From Purshia tridentata (taxonomy: Eukaryota > Streptophyta > Magnoliopsida > Rosales > Rosaceae): DNA of 64,000 nucleotides. Shown here one piece after another: positions 26,673 to 39,357 of the stretch. The notes beneath the pieces were generated by a model. It was not told the origin of the DNA. It saw nothing but the letters and a program-made list of their open reading frames with translations, and did not search any database. Each line of letters opens with the position of its first letter. The first letter of the stretch is position 1. The DNA is taken from NCBI GenBank assembly GCA_003254885.1, contig QANT01003828.1:26454-90453 (forward strand). The letters are read 5' to 3'. The translations under genes and the position numbers were made by a program.

Positions 26673-27488
26673 GCATTTGAAATTTTAACATGGGGTTGTT
26701 CTGTGTTCCTGTTACTTATTCTTCAAGCTAGCTCTACTGTGTTATATGCTAATATATAATAGTGAACTTACAATTAGATCACTGTCTTGTCTTACTTATT
26801 TCCATAGAAAGAGTCCAGCTTCTGTGGGGATCCCCACACAGTTTTAGAATCTCAACCTTAAACTTGGTGGCTTTCTCTTTCTAGTTAATTTAACCCAATG
26901 TAGTGCATCTCCTGGTTCAATATCATTCATATTTATAGCTCAATTAATATCATAAGAATATATGATTAGATGGTTGAAAGGAAGCACAAAATTGCAGAAT
27001 TGACAGATTAATGCATTGAGTAATGATATATCTAATCAAATCAATTTCATACATGGAAGAGGATCAATAATTGAGTCAAGTATATATACTGCAGTTCCTG
27101 ATCTCTCCTTACAGATAGGACAAATATATAATCATCATAGGCTTCATAGCTACCTAGCTATGCTAGAAATTAGAATACTAAATGCTCAACTGTGAAAAAA
27201 AAATTAAAAAATTGATGCTATGTGTTTTCAGTTAATTTAACTGCTCAACCTGGAGAAAGAAACCAATTGAATTTCTTCAAGGCCAGCTTATAGCCTTTGT
27301 GTCGTACATGATAAGCCTATATATATTTCTGATGGAATATATAACACTGATCACATGCTTAATTAACTTATTTATAGGCTATAGCTAGCTAGGGTCTACC
27401 CCTCTCCATCTAAACATCACTTCTAGTTCCATATCACCCTCATCATCACCAACATCAAGTGATATATACACATTTTGATTAACATCTG
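26673..27488. repeat. Diverged tandem non-coding duplication, copy 2
   Basis: Second copy. The identical blocks are at 26803-26832 and 26901-26926, in the same order and spacing as in copy 1. The flanking sequence contains AACACTGATCACATG and CTAGCTAGGGTCTA, which are matched in copy 1. No coding potential is seen in either copy. Confidence 0.75.
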
Positions 27489-28919
27489 CCTATCCATTCC
27501 ATGTAATCTACTACACCAGTCCAGAGTCGTATATGTACACCAATGATATGAATCTATGATGAAATGATTTGAGTAATTAAGAGCAGGTACTGAACCCATA
27601 TGTACACCACCCAAGCACAATGGTGGGCTTAAGCCCAAACCAACAAGGCAAGTAATCCATGCATTACGTTCAGATACAGCTACCCAAATTCATGGCTTGC
27701 CTAACTAATAAGCGGCCCAATAAGATTCCTACTTGCTTTGCTCCACTGCTTCATTCCAAAAACTGATGAGAAAGAAAGGTTGGAGTGTAGACACCCAGAG
27801 GCAGAGACAACAAACAAAAAAAAGGTGAAAATTTTTAATAGTTTACGAATAGCGAAATGAAACTTTTGTGTCTTCTTTAAAGACATAAATTTGATATGAC
27901 ATGTATGTGTTTAGCTTGTGCATGAATATTTTAAATAGTTTTGTCTTGTATAGATGGAATTGGAGTTGATATGCGTGGCATGTTAGAATTTTGTCTTCAA
28001 ATGACTCAAATTGCAGAAACCCAAAAAAGAAAAAACCAGAATAAAAGTGAAAATTAGTTGGCTTAAACCACGTAGACAAAATATATTTTTGATCCTAGTT
28101 TTGTGAGGGTAATAGGGAGGCCCGCACGAGCGAGTTCTGCAAAGAAGGCAGCGTCAACACTCGGCCAGCCTATAACCCCTCCATAAATTCATGCGCAGAT
28201 ATGTTAGTTGCGCGGCGAGCGGCTCTCACCACTCGCTTTGTTTTCCTTACTCATTAGTTTAAGGCAAAGAGAAACGTTGCCAGCCCTCTTCTATTTATAG
28301 GCCTCCACTTGGACCAAGCCTCTGTTAAATGTCGATGTGGGACAACTCGTTTGGAAAGTTGTGGGTGCTTGCGCTACCTACGCTGTGCAGATTTTAGATG
28401 GGGTTGATATTGATGTCTATAATCATGTTAGAATTTCATTTAATTATATTTCTGATATACATCCTTAGAACTTAACTATAAATCTAAAACGTTTGGCCTT
28501 AAATGCGAATATCTGTCGCAAGTATTTCATTCCCAACCTCCATGTTTTGTAGATTCAGAGAACTAGTTGATTCTATCATTAAGAAACACAAACTCTAAAT
28601 TCACAAGAGCACATCCATACATATATATCGAGCAGTGAGTAAGAAACCAATTGATACTAGGGCTGAAGGAACATTGATTCAGCAAATAGAAACGAGACAG
28701 CACATCTTACATGAATAGGGAACAGTGTGTAAAAGTTTCGTTCATTACATTTATTCTAGTGCATTACTTACAATTGGTTTTTTTCTCATGTATTACATTT
28801 TTACAACAAAGGAACCTAATCACATGGAAATAATCAACCTTGAATTGGCTAAAAAATTGAGATGGATAATATCAAACAGAAAGCCGCCTAGCAAATATTT
28901 AGGAATCATATGTTACAAA
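27489..28919. other. Intergenic, no gene seen (includes SULTR4 3' side)
   Basis: AT-rich. Short frames at 27423-27638, 27701-27886 and 27843-28079 lack features of real genes. The right end (about 28700-28919) is probably the 3' UTR of the minus-strand sulfate transporter. Confidence 0.5.
28090..28400. other. GC-richer island, possible decayed retroelement piece
   Basis: This stretch stands out from its AT-rich surroundings and contains TCGATGTGGGACAA, a string often found in plant repeat and LTR-derived DNA. I see no LTR termini or coding region. The nature is uncertain. Confidence 0.25.
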
Positions 28920-31900
28920 TCAAGAAGATTTTCGTGACAGTAGTGGCTCCAACTGAGGGTCACTGTCCTTAGAAACTGAAGGTTTTTGGTCGCCAGACTC
29001 CAGCTTGGCCACGGAAGAATCCTCTGCTCTTTGTCTAAGCAGTCTCTGGAAGGTACTCAGTCTCTCTCCAGAGGAAGGGTCAGCTGCCTTAGGTGTCTCT
29101 TTTAAGCTCTGAACATGCTGAAGGCAAACTTGAACAGCATCATGCACTCTCACAAAGTACCACTCCTTACCAATCAGCTCCACTGCACCTGATCTTGATA
29201 AGGTCATCAGAACTTCTCGATTGGGATTGGAAATGGCAATCTGCATTGCATGTAAGATGGTTGCCGACAACATGTTAATAACAATCTTTGGAATTTTGAG
29301 CAGTTAATATAATGATCAGGAAAAACATCATCAAGAAGAGACATTCACCTGGATGTCCCGCAATTTGTACTCCTGATGCAAGTCTTTTAGAGCTTGAACA
29401 GCACTCGAGTCTATATATGTTACAGCTGCAATAGAAATAAAGATACGATTCAGACAACCGGCAGGTATGATTATGGAAGAAAGAAGAGTTCTATTGAGTC
29501 CAAATAATCATTTGAGACCTGGAATAAAAAAATGGGGGTCTACCATAAATCACTGGATTAGATGATCTTGACCAACAAGGCAACAACGGACAAATAACAG
29601 AAGACCCAAGTACCAACTAAGACTATGCTGGAAGCTATAACATTCATGTCATCCACATATATTAAACGGTATAGATATTGAGGAACTAATTAATAGTGTA
29701 GGATATATATAATCTGCCAATTTTGCACCATGGGTGTCACCAGCAGCATATGATCTACACTTCTGCAGTTTGCAGAAGTAGCATGCTTTCAAATAACAAT
29801 GTTTAACGTTATTGTTGCGCCTGAATGCACATCTAGTTACTAAATACTTCTTCAAAGCCCATGGAGAAAGAAAAGCATGGGATTAGCAAGACTTACGTGC
29901 CATCTCTATGATCACAAAATAAATTCTTTCAACTTCTGGTCCACGACTTGTCGATTTATCAACCTCAACTTCATATTCCCGTAGCCTGACAGAGGAAATC
30001 AAACAGACATGAATATGTGCTCTTAACTGGGGATATCGATACCTAACTCAATTGTAGAGACCTTCTAAGTAAATAAACAGTGGTACAATGAGACAACCAG
30101 ATTGTTAGATCCATATTTTATCAAAGTGATAGAGCATGAACTTTTACCTGTCTTTTATGTAACTAATGTTTGCAAAATAAATAGGTGCATCGATCCGAAC
30201 AATCACAATTCCATTGTATGTATATGCTTCTGGATACTGTTGAATATTTCTATAAACAGTGGTGCCTGGAAGACGTCCCAAGACAGCTGGCAACATACGG
30301 GAAATTATTGAATAAGTAAAGTAATAGCATACGGTGATACTGGAAGCTATGAATATGGTACATCTAGTTTTGTGCATAGATATTTTATGATAATTTGAGT
30401 TGCACTTACCAATATGCGGGTTTGCTGATTCATGGATGACAAATGCAAGTGAAACACCAACCTGCAATCACATTATAACATTATAATTAAATAAGGAAAA
30501 CACACACATACAAAGGATGCCAATATAACTGCTACAAGTACTCACCCCAATAAGGACGCCAATCTCAATACCAAGGAATAATGTTGCAGTGCTTGTAATG
30601 GTCCAAAGAAGAAAATCTTTTTTATCTACACGCCATAAAAATATGGCCTCGTCATAATCCACCTGAATTTCAAAAGAAAAAGTTGTCTAAGGGTGGCAAC
30701 CAGTTCAATTTTCTATCAAACATCGGTGCACAAATGCACAACCTACAAATAGAAAACAAGATACCCCCTTCATCCATGAATGTATGCATGTCAACTATAG
30801 TTATCATTAATGCCATTTCTTTGCTAGCCAAAATGAAACTTTCTTTTCCAAGAATATGCATAAACTCCAAATTGCCAGTAAAATGGATAACATATTAGAT
30901 TTAAGGAAATTTTCCATAGAATTTTACTGGCAGGGTGATGTTTATGTATGCAAAAAAGTTAATCAAGACCCTCTAAGAGAATAAATCCCAAAATACAACC
31001 AAATTAAATAATATTTTCTCCAAATGATGATACCAATATCCTCTACTGAAAGGTTAACTCATGTAGTTGTTAACTAGTAAAAATTCCTAATGAGCATGAA
31101 AGCTGTGAAGATGCAAGCACAACTCCTTAGAACTTTAGAATTCTCACCAGGCCTACTACAGCAGAAATCACAATGGCAGCCAGAGCACACTGAATTATAG
31201 AGAAAAAAAATCTCATAGTTAGCACATCAAAAATATACTATGCAATTGGAAAGACAAAGGTGATAAATGAAGCAAACACACAATTTGACATAAAATCAAA
31301 GATACCATTTTATTTTATCAAAATATTGTAACTCGCTTAGGGCCTTGGGCCCCCCAACATACCAAAAAAAATTGTAACACCAAGGATCCCACAATAAATT
31401 ACTGGTATAATGGAATGAAAAATAAATGCTGTTTCAACCAGGAACTATAATGAAGAGGGACAGCAAAAGCCATCAAACTTGGCCTGCACAAGTTGCATTC
31501 CTAAATAAAAAAAAAATGCATTAACAGGGAAATAAACCTGGGGTATGTATTCAAACAATGAAGTCATGAAAAGGAGAGCACAGCCCATTATGACTCCCAT
31601 AATAACTCCAGATAAGCCAGTTTTTGCTCCACTTTCATGATTCACAGCTGACCTAGAAAAGGAACCTGCACGACACCAAACAATATAAATGTAAATGTAA
31701 ATCTTTAGTTAGATATCAATCATGAGCGCAGCGCTTAAAACCTCATAGACAACTCACCAGTTGTGGGGTATGCAGAAAAAAATGAACCAAAAATATTGGC
31801 CACACCAAGACCGAACAACTGTTTAGAAACAAAAAATAAAGTTCCATTAGATTATAGTGTACAGTTTTCTTGCTTGCCACCCAATGACTATTAAGCACAC

Positions 31901-34900
31901 CAAACATCATGTATGAACAAGCAAAGTATGCGCAGACCAAAAGACAAGCATGCAGCCATCTTCTGGGCTTTAACCATAAAAAGCTTAATTCAACTTATAT
32001 TTTTTTTAACTGTGCAGATGTACTTCCAATTTTTTGAAGAACATACCTCTTGATTTGAATCCAACTCATATCCATTCTTTGCAGCTAATGCTTTTGCAAT
32101 GCCCACAGATTCCTAGAGTTCAAAATGAATTACCACAGAACTGATAATTATAAATGATAATATACTAAAAAGAGAAAACAAAACTACAAGTAAAATTATC
32201 TATGGAGCTCCTCTTACCAATATAGCTACACCAGTAATGAGAAGTGCAGTGGGAATCAAAGACACGGCATGCCCAAAAGCTTTAGGAATAGAAAATTTTG
32301 GAAGGCCCTGCGGTATGTCTCCTACCTAAAGAACAGTCAATATCCTTTATTAACTTAATATTAACCGAAATTGATGTAGAATTTTGCTAACGCTTACATA
32401 AAAACAGAAGAATCATGCAAGAGGAAATAAATAAATTGCAAGAAAATTAAATGAGTAGAGGATGATATGTGGTGAATCTAATACAGAATGAATAACTATC
32501 TAGTTAAATTTGTTTCATATTCCTGGATGCCAGATTCATAAGTGTTCACAAGCTAGGATTTGGTTCAGCTGCTAACTGCTGACTTCTGGTTGACGGAACA
32601 TAGAAAAAAACAGAACATGCCAACTATAATTTATTACTGAAGCAAGTCTAAACAGAACATCTGGAAACTAATATTTAGCGATTACATTGTTCAATTGAAT
32701 AAACCAAAAATTGAAGTGAGTTTAATATGCATCATTCTCACCAAAGTTATGGAAGATGGATGAAGTATTTTGACAAAGAGTGTGCCCAAAACAACAGCTG
32801 TGAGAGGACCTGCTGCTCTCAGGAACCGCAAGGATTTCCTTGTTTTCCCCTGAATGTGTAGAATAAAAATTAAAAGCAGAATTATGGTAAATACTATATT
32901 CCACCAAAATGCAAAGAATAAGCTCATACCAAGTGTTTCATGGTCAAAAGTATCGCAAGAATGACGGATCCCATTACAAACGGGGGCCATGAAAACTACA
33001 AAAGGACTGGGGTTAAGAAAAGGAATTGATGAGTAAAACACAAGGCAACACATTCAACAGTAATGAAGTAAACAAACAAATATATGGTTCAAATATTAGG
33101 ACAAAGATAGGGCCCACACATATAATCAGTTAATAAAAGGCATTATGAATGTTAAAGCCATGGTTTTAGGTATAAGCACACATGTTGTGGTGTTGATAGC
33201 CATCAAGATTGATTGATTCTAGTTATTCAGGCTGGCAAGGAGCTGGTGCAGATTGATATTGGTGAAGTGCTGGTAAAAGGGACATACATAATGGATGTGA
33301 TCCTAGGTAATCACTCAACAGAACATACAAAATTGAATATTCCACTGAAGTGCAGTATCAAATTTCCATTATGTATCAAATTCATGAAAGATTATAGATC
33401 CTTATTAGAAGTAATAATATTGATAACCACAGTTAGTCGTAAAAGGGACGAATTAACAAATAGTTGCAATGTTGCATGAGAAATTGTAAACTCAAAGTCA
33501 AATATGAATATAATATACGAAGGTTATACCACTTGGGCATGCAAGCAAAGCATACCCCATCAGCTCCAGCTATAACGCTCTTAATCAGTGGCACGATCTG
33601 GCTACTTCGTGTTATTTCATATCCCAAGAAGTATTTTGCTTGAGATAACGCAATCACAATGGCTGAAGCACTTGTAAAGCCAGAAATGACAGAGTGGCTA
33701 ATGAAGCGAATAATCCATCCAAGCCTGGACATAAAAGAATATCAATCAAGGTGGTGACCCTAACCTGATAACTGCCACCATAAGGAAAAATACTAAAAGA
33801 AAGAGCAATCTAAATGGTTGGTTTAAAGGTAACAATAATGTATAACTTACAATATCCCATCTACCTTACAACAACAATGCTCAAACACTCGGAAGTTGCT
33901 TCTTTTTGGATAAAAAAGGATTCACACTAAACTGTATTAAAATACTTTTTGATAATATTATGACCAGTACAAGTTAAAACTAACATCGTGGTATGATAGA
34001 TATAGTTCTACCATCCATAACTCTGGATTAGCTACAATTCCCAACATCATCATTGATAAGTGTTAGGATCCAACCTTCTTTGATTGTCATAACAGAATGC
34101 ATATAATTTCTGAGTATTGCATAAAAGTGCCTACATACTGTATTATTCATGATCATGCTCCTAAGAGGAGAAAAGCAGAAGTACCTCAAGAGCCCCATAA
34201 TGCATTCCATGACCCCAACCATAAGTGCCAATAATATTGCCAGTTCTGTGTATAATTCATCAGATGAATCAACAATGCCACTTAAGACATTAGAGACCAG
34301 GAGAGAAACCAATGCTACTGGACCAACTGCTAGCTGCCGTGACGAGCCAAATATGGCATACACAAATAAAGGTACAAAACCAGAGTCTGCCTTGCAAAAT
34401 AAAAACAACATCCATGATTAAAACATGTGGATAAAATAATAATTAGAAAATTACACGAATTCTATGAAGAAAAGTACATGAATACCAAGTAAATTAGACA
34501 ATTATATAGCGGTTTAGCTAAAACTGTAGGTGCAAACGGCCACAGGTTTCTATAAGTTCATTATGAATGAGTACAGTCTTTTTCAATTTCAAAGGGACAA
34601 AACTATCAGAGTCTTTTGGGAGTTTTCACACTATTCAGAAGAAGTTTGAAAGGAGATATTTTAAAACATTTGGCCCTGTTTCAGTTTCGCTTTGCCCTTT
34701 ATCCATTCCCACCACACAAAAAAAAGAAAAAAACAAACCAGGACCCAGAATTGGCGAAAACTTACAAAGTCCGTATATTGGTTCAAGCCCAGCCAATTTT
34801 GCATAAGACATTGCCTGGTCATTCACAGCAAACGGTCAACTAAAGAACTCACATAATCTATGCAAAAAAAATGTACAAGAAATAGTAGTATGATAATATC

Positions 34901-36520
34901 TAAGATATGCCACATTCAGTATAATATAACTTGATAAAGTGCAAGCCACTTTTTAAATTTGAAAGAACATATATATAATCAAGGGGGAAAAAAAGAGCTA
35001 TAATTGCTATTTTAAGTTCATTACATTTGATTTTAACCTATAAAAAATCAACTAGTTCTGAGAAATTTCAATGGTTTTTGAATAATTATGACAAGTTTTA
35101 AACATTTTGTAAAATAAGGATTAAATTATGCATTCTAATGATTTTTTTGGTAAACTTTTTATTAATATGGTTTATTGCGCAATATTTAGTGAATAATAAA
35201 CTCGAATCATTAATCTCATAATCTAAACTATAATTTTTCCATGAGCAATTAATAATAATATAAGAAAATGTACTTGGTTAATTCTTACGTCGTTACAAAC
35301 AGTATTATAGTCAGAAATCAAGTCTTTCCAATCACCACGTCTTCAACTTCATCCAGACTAAAGCAAGCTTAAAATATGAGTATACAAAGCCAAATGACAA
35401 CTGGTAGTGGAGAATTTCTACACGGCTCTAGTATTATACTATTATTACACTATTATGTTCAAAACTAATTTTAAACCTATAAAATCATAAAATAATGAAT
35501 AGTACAGTGAAATGATTACAAGAATATTTTTTTTTTATCTACTCAAAACAGAATCTGATACCGAGGATATATACGAAGTTTCAAAATATGACTGTGCATC
35601 GATTTGACTATAGTAAATAAAAAGCGTGAAAAGTTAATTAGAAATGATTTAATTGCTTACATCATGAACAGATTAACAATATATACAAATTACAAAAGTA
35701 AACAAACTAAACAGGAGGATTCGTGATTAACATGAAACATGTAATTAGAGAGAGCTTTGAACTAAAGTGCTCGTGTTTGGCTACTAAGAAAATGAACAAA
35801 AATTAGTTCAAGAGAAAATATAGAAATTAAATAAGAAATAAACAACTGTAAAACAACAATTCAACTCGGTCCAGCTTAGTTACGTGCGTTTCAGAAAAAC
35901 AGCGTAAAATCCGGTTTTTCCTTTTTAAAATAAAAAATTAACGTCAGTGTATTAAAGCCAAAACTGACCGGAAAAGAAAAGTCTTCTCTGTTTAGTGGCT
36001 GAGAAAAATAAATGTTAAAGGCAACGAAAATACTCGAAGTTATAAACGTTACTTAAAATTTAAAATAAATTAAAACACAGCTGAACGTGAACAACCAATT
36101 AGCGGAATTGAGCTGGGTACGTCATTAACACGCTCGGAATATTCTTCTTTCTTCGTTAATTTTCTCAGAAACCAAACAGAAAACAACACGAGGAAGCACG
36201 AAGGCACGCACCTGAGGAACGAGCATGACGCCGACGGTGATGCCAGCCATGAGATCGACCTGCAAATACTCGCGCCATCTATAGGTTCGAATCCAGCGGA
36301 AGCAAGGCAGGAACAGCTCCAGCCATTCGACCCACGTCATGCTCTGGACCTTCGATATCCATCTGGAAAACGCAGAGGCCCACGACGACGACCCACCCGA
36401 TGACGATGTGGTATTGGGGTGCTGCAAGGGGATGATTCGGACGGGTCGGGGGGCGGTGGTCGGCATGGAGGATCCGTCCGCGAAGTCGGATGAGCTGGGA
36501 GATGCGTAGGTTATCTCCAT
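28920..36520 (-). CDS. SULTR4: Sulfate transporter, group 4 (vacuolar), SULTR4-type
   Basis: Seventeen exons, in transcript order: 36520-36212, 34814-34766, 34386-34185, 33724-33556, 32995-32930, 32849-32742, 32325-32218, 32112-32047, 31818-31758, 31665-31538, 31189-31148, 30662-30546, 30461-30410, 30286-30148, 29985-29897, 29425-29349 and 29240-28920. All have GT-AG limits and the total is 2103 nt, 700 aa. It is an SLC26/SulP membrane protein. A cytosolic N-terminus rich in Ser/Pro is followed by a Q[10 protein letters not shown] motif, about ten to twelve transmembrane helices ([28 protein letters not shown]), and a C-terminal STAS domain (about 540-660, [16 protein letters not shown]). The start [11 protein letters not shown] and overall identity point to SULTR4;1/4;2, which export sulfate from the vacuole under sulfur shortage. 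The C-terminal tail is longer and Ser-rich. Intron 1 is about 1.4 kb. Confidence 0.95.
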
Positions 36521-36546
36521 GCGCACCACCTACGCATTTGAGTTTT

Positions 36547-36555
36547 TATATATAC
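36547..36555 (-). promoter_or_regulatory. TATA box of SULTR4
   Basis: The minus strand reads TATATATAA about 30 bases upstream of the start codon at 36520. This would place transcription start very close to the ATG, so the true TSS may be driven by another element. Confidence 0.35.
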
Positions 36556-37075
36556 GTGTTTGTGACTTATGACTTGTGCGCGGCGCTGGGTGGCCGAGAT
36601 TGCCGGTGGTGGTCCACTCCCGCGTGGTAAAATGGTAGTTTAATAGGGATAATTTTCGATGTGTACGAATGTGTTTTGCGTGATATATATTTTGTGCGGT
36701 CCTTAAGGTTGCGATTTTTATTTTTTATTTTGAGGACTATATTGTTTTGTAGCCTTATATAGGTGGAACGGGAATACTTTGAACTGAAGAGGCCAAATGT
36801 GAAAGAGATTTATGCGTAGTTTTTGAGTACTGTTTCTAATTAATGACGGTTTCTATCATTCTATAACATTAATAACCGTTAGTGACAAGACAACGGTAAC
36901 ACTATTGCCTTTTTTAAGAATACTAGATTGCTGAGCCAAAAAAAAAGAAAAAGAATACTAGATTACTGCAAGTTCTTGGCCAAAAAAAATATATATATTA
37001 CTGCAAGTTTTTTTACACCATTTCCACTTTTGGATCGATTTATAATAACGCCCTAAGATTGATTTACAATTAATA
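36556..37075. other. SULTR4 upstream region
   Basis: Upstream sequence of SULTR4, then AT-rich DNA with A-runs at about 36940 and 36985. No gene is seen. Confidence 0.45.
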
Positions 37076-37648
37076 ATTTAGATACTCAATTATTAGAGGT
37101 ATTTTAACTTCATCCATCCATTACAAAATATTTTAAAAACACACCTGGTCCATCTAAAATCTAAATTGAAAAAATAAAATTTTTTCCATTTTTACCCCTC
37201 TCCCCCTCCCTCTCTAGCCACCCCTCCCAATCGAGCCCTTCTCAACCTCTTTCGGCCTCCTCTCTCTCGTCTGTCATGGCCAACGTGAACGTGAACATGA
37301 GTGGTGGGTTCTTCTTTGCAACGTTGATGATGGGGGTGCTAAACTTCGGTTTCAATGGGCTCAACTTGGCGTGGGGATGGGGGTGGCCAAAGAGAGAGAA
37401 GATAGCTAGAAGATAGAAAAAGAAGAGATAAAAGGTCGGAGAGGACTTGCGGTAGGTTTGAGAGGCTTCAGCGGGTTGTGGGGGTGGGTTGGGAGGGCTG
37501 GCCGCAGAGAGAGTGGGTGGGGGAGAGGGGTAAAAAGTGAAAAGATTAGTTTTTCAATGTAGATTTTAGATAGTATATATATGTTTTTAAATTATTTTGT
37601 AGTTAATGGACGTGGTTAAAATACTTTCAATAATTAAGTATCTTAATT
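37076..37648. mobile_element. Fold-back (inverted repeat) element, about 570 bp
   Basis: The left arm (37076-37212) pairs with the reverse complement of the right arm (37519-37648). Shared strings in the same order are AATTATT, GTATTTTAAC, ATTACAAAATA-like, TTTAAAAACA, CTAAAATCTA, ATTGAAAAA and TTTTTACCCCTCTCCC. Between them is a GC-richer, pyrimidine- then purine-rich loop of about 300 bp. There is no coding capacity. A target duplication could not be fixed. It is probably a MITE. Confidence 0.7.
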
Positions 37649-37671
37649 GAACTTTATCTGTTATTAATCAA

Positions 37672-37679
37672 CGTGTGGT
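37672..37679. repeat. Left target-site duplication of the hAT-like element
   Basis: CGTGTGGT, identical to 39020-39027 on the other side of the element. Confidence 0.85.
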
Positions 37680-38699
37680 TAAGGAATGTAATTTCGATTT
37701 CGTTGGAAATTTCGACGGAAATTTCGACCGAATTTCGATTTCGCTAGGGCTTAGACAAAAACAACGGAAATTACTATCAAACAATGGAAATTTTGAATGA
37801 AACTTTACCATATGCTTATTTAACATATTATCTATTATATTTATAAAAAAAATTGAAAGAACCAAATCATATTATAGGTTTCATATAATATAAGGTAAAT
37901 ATAATGCACACAGGAAACAAATACTATTAAATAAAATTAATGTAATGAATAAATGAAATTGATATATTCTTTATATTTTATAATCTATATACTAAACTCT
38001 ATATACCATATAATCTATATTATATATTCTTTAGAATATGGTATAGCCTTATAGGATATTAAGGTTTAGACCATTTATGGTATTCTTAGGATATTATATA
38101 AATTATACATATATGTATATCTAATTATCTATTAAACTATATAGTCTATAGACTATAGGCAAACACATATCAATTAAAACTTATGTAAATATATAATGTA
38201 AATATTTTTAGTATAAAGTTTTTAATTAAACTAGTTAAAAAGCTTAATAGTTAATACTACTCCTAAATCATGTTATTTTAAGAAAACCCCCCATATTATA
38301 TAATTAGGTTTGTATAGGTTTTTTTTTTTTGGACCACTGTAGGTTTTTTTATAGATAAGTTTATGTATGTTTTTATTTTTTATTAATTTTTTATAGTCTA
38401 AAAAGTCTAAATCCTAAAACTCCAAAAAAAACCAAAACAACTCATTACCTTTGCAAGAGTGGAACACAAGACCAAGTGAAAATTTTATGGGCCAAGGCCC
38501 ATGATCAGACCACTGGACTAACTAACAGATATAAGTTGTCATCCCAAATAATATATATATAACAATACAATACACGGAATATCCCCAATAAACTAATTGA
38601 TATATAGAATATAACTTAACCCTAACTAAACATATGATATCTTCTTTCTCTTTCTCACAACCATCTGTGCGCCGCTACCAGTAAGACTTGCAGACTCTC

Positions 38700-38730
<31 letters not shown>

Positions 38731-39019
38731 CCCTCTCTATCTTGTAGCTTCATCTTCATCTTTCTAAGTTATTTTCTCTTTTTTTTTGCCCCTGAAAATT
38801 CCCTTTTGTTTCTAAAAAATTTTGCCGAAATTTCATGAAAATTTTGCCGAAATTTCATGAAAATTTCGCCGAAATTTCATAAAAATTTCGCTCCGAAATT
38901 TCAGCGAAATTATCGAAATTTTACCGAAAACTAACTCGATAGATGATTTCGTATCGGGACCCCAAAAAAAGGATAATTTCGGCAAAATTTCGCCGAAAAT
39001 ACCGAAATTACACTCCTTG
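37680..39019. mobile_element. Non-autonomous hAT-like DNA transposon, 1340 bp
   Basis: The left end reads TAAGGAATGTAATTTCG. The right end, reverse-complemented, reads CAAGGAGTGTAATTTCG. The element is flanked by a perfect 8-bp direct repeat CGTGTGGT at 37672-37679 and 39020-39027, the size typical of hAT insertions. Both subterminal regions are dense in CGAAATTTC/GAAATTTCG motifs, as expected for transposase binding. The internal part is AT-rich with a CT microsatellite at about 38697-38726. I see no transposase reading frame, so it depends on an autonomous partner. Confidence 0.85.
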
Positions 39020-39027
39020 CGTGTGGT
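39020..39027. repeat. Right target-site duplication of the hAT-like element
   Basis: CGTGTGGT, identical to 37672-37679. Removing the element and one copy rejoins ordinary AT-rich DNA. Confidence 0.85.
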
Positions 39028-39218
39028 TGAATTATGACTTCATAAATTAAGAATTTACAATTTTAGATATTAACGATTTTATTTGTTATATTTTTAATGA
39101 ATTCCTCAAATTACAATAGATATCTAAAACCTAAATTTATAAATTGATTGCCCATTTATTTGTAACATGTAAATTAATAACATCATATAATGGTGTATCT
39201 CACACAAAATATAATAAT

Positions 39219-39357
39219 ATATCCATACCAAGGACTGATTTTGCAGCTGGAATTTTCCAGTAATGACAAGCGAAGCACCAACACACAGAATATTTCCATA
39301 CCAAGGACTGCTTTTGCAGCTGGAAATTTCCCAGTAATGTCAAGCGAAACACACACT
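39219..39357. repeat. 73-bp direct tandem duplication
   Basis: CCATACCAAGGACTG begins at 39223 and again at 39296, and both are followed by TTTTGCAGCTGG and a TAATG-CAAGCGAA motif. Two copies with a few substitutions. Intergenic, no coding meaning. Confidence 0.85.

Noticed and set aside
36280-36300. tRNA-like GGTTCGAATCC string
   Set aside because: It is part of SULTR4 exon 1 coding sequence. No cloverleaf can be formed around it.
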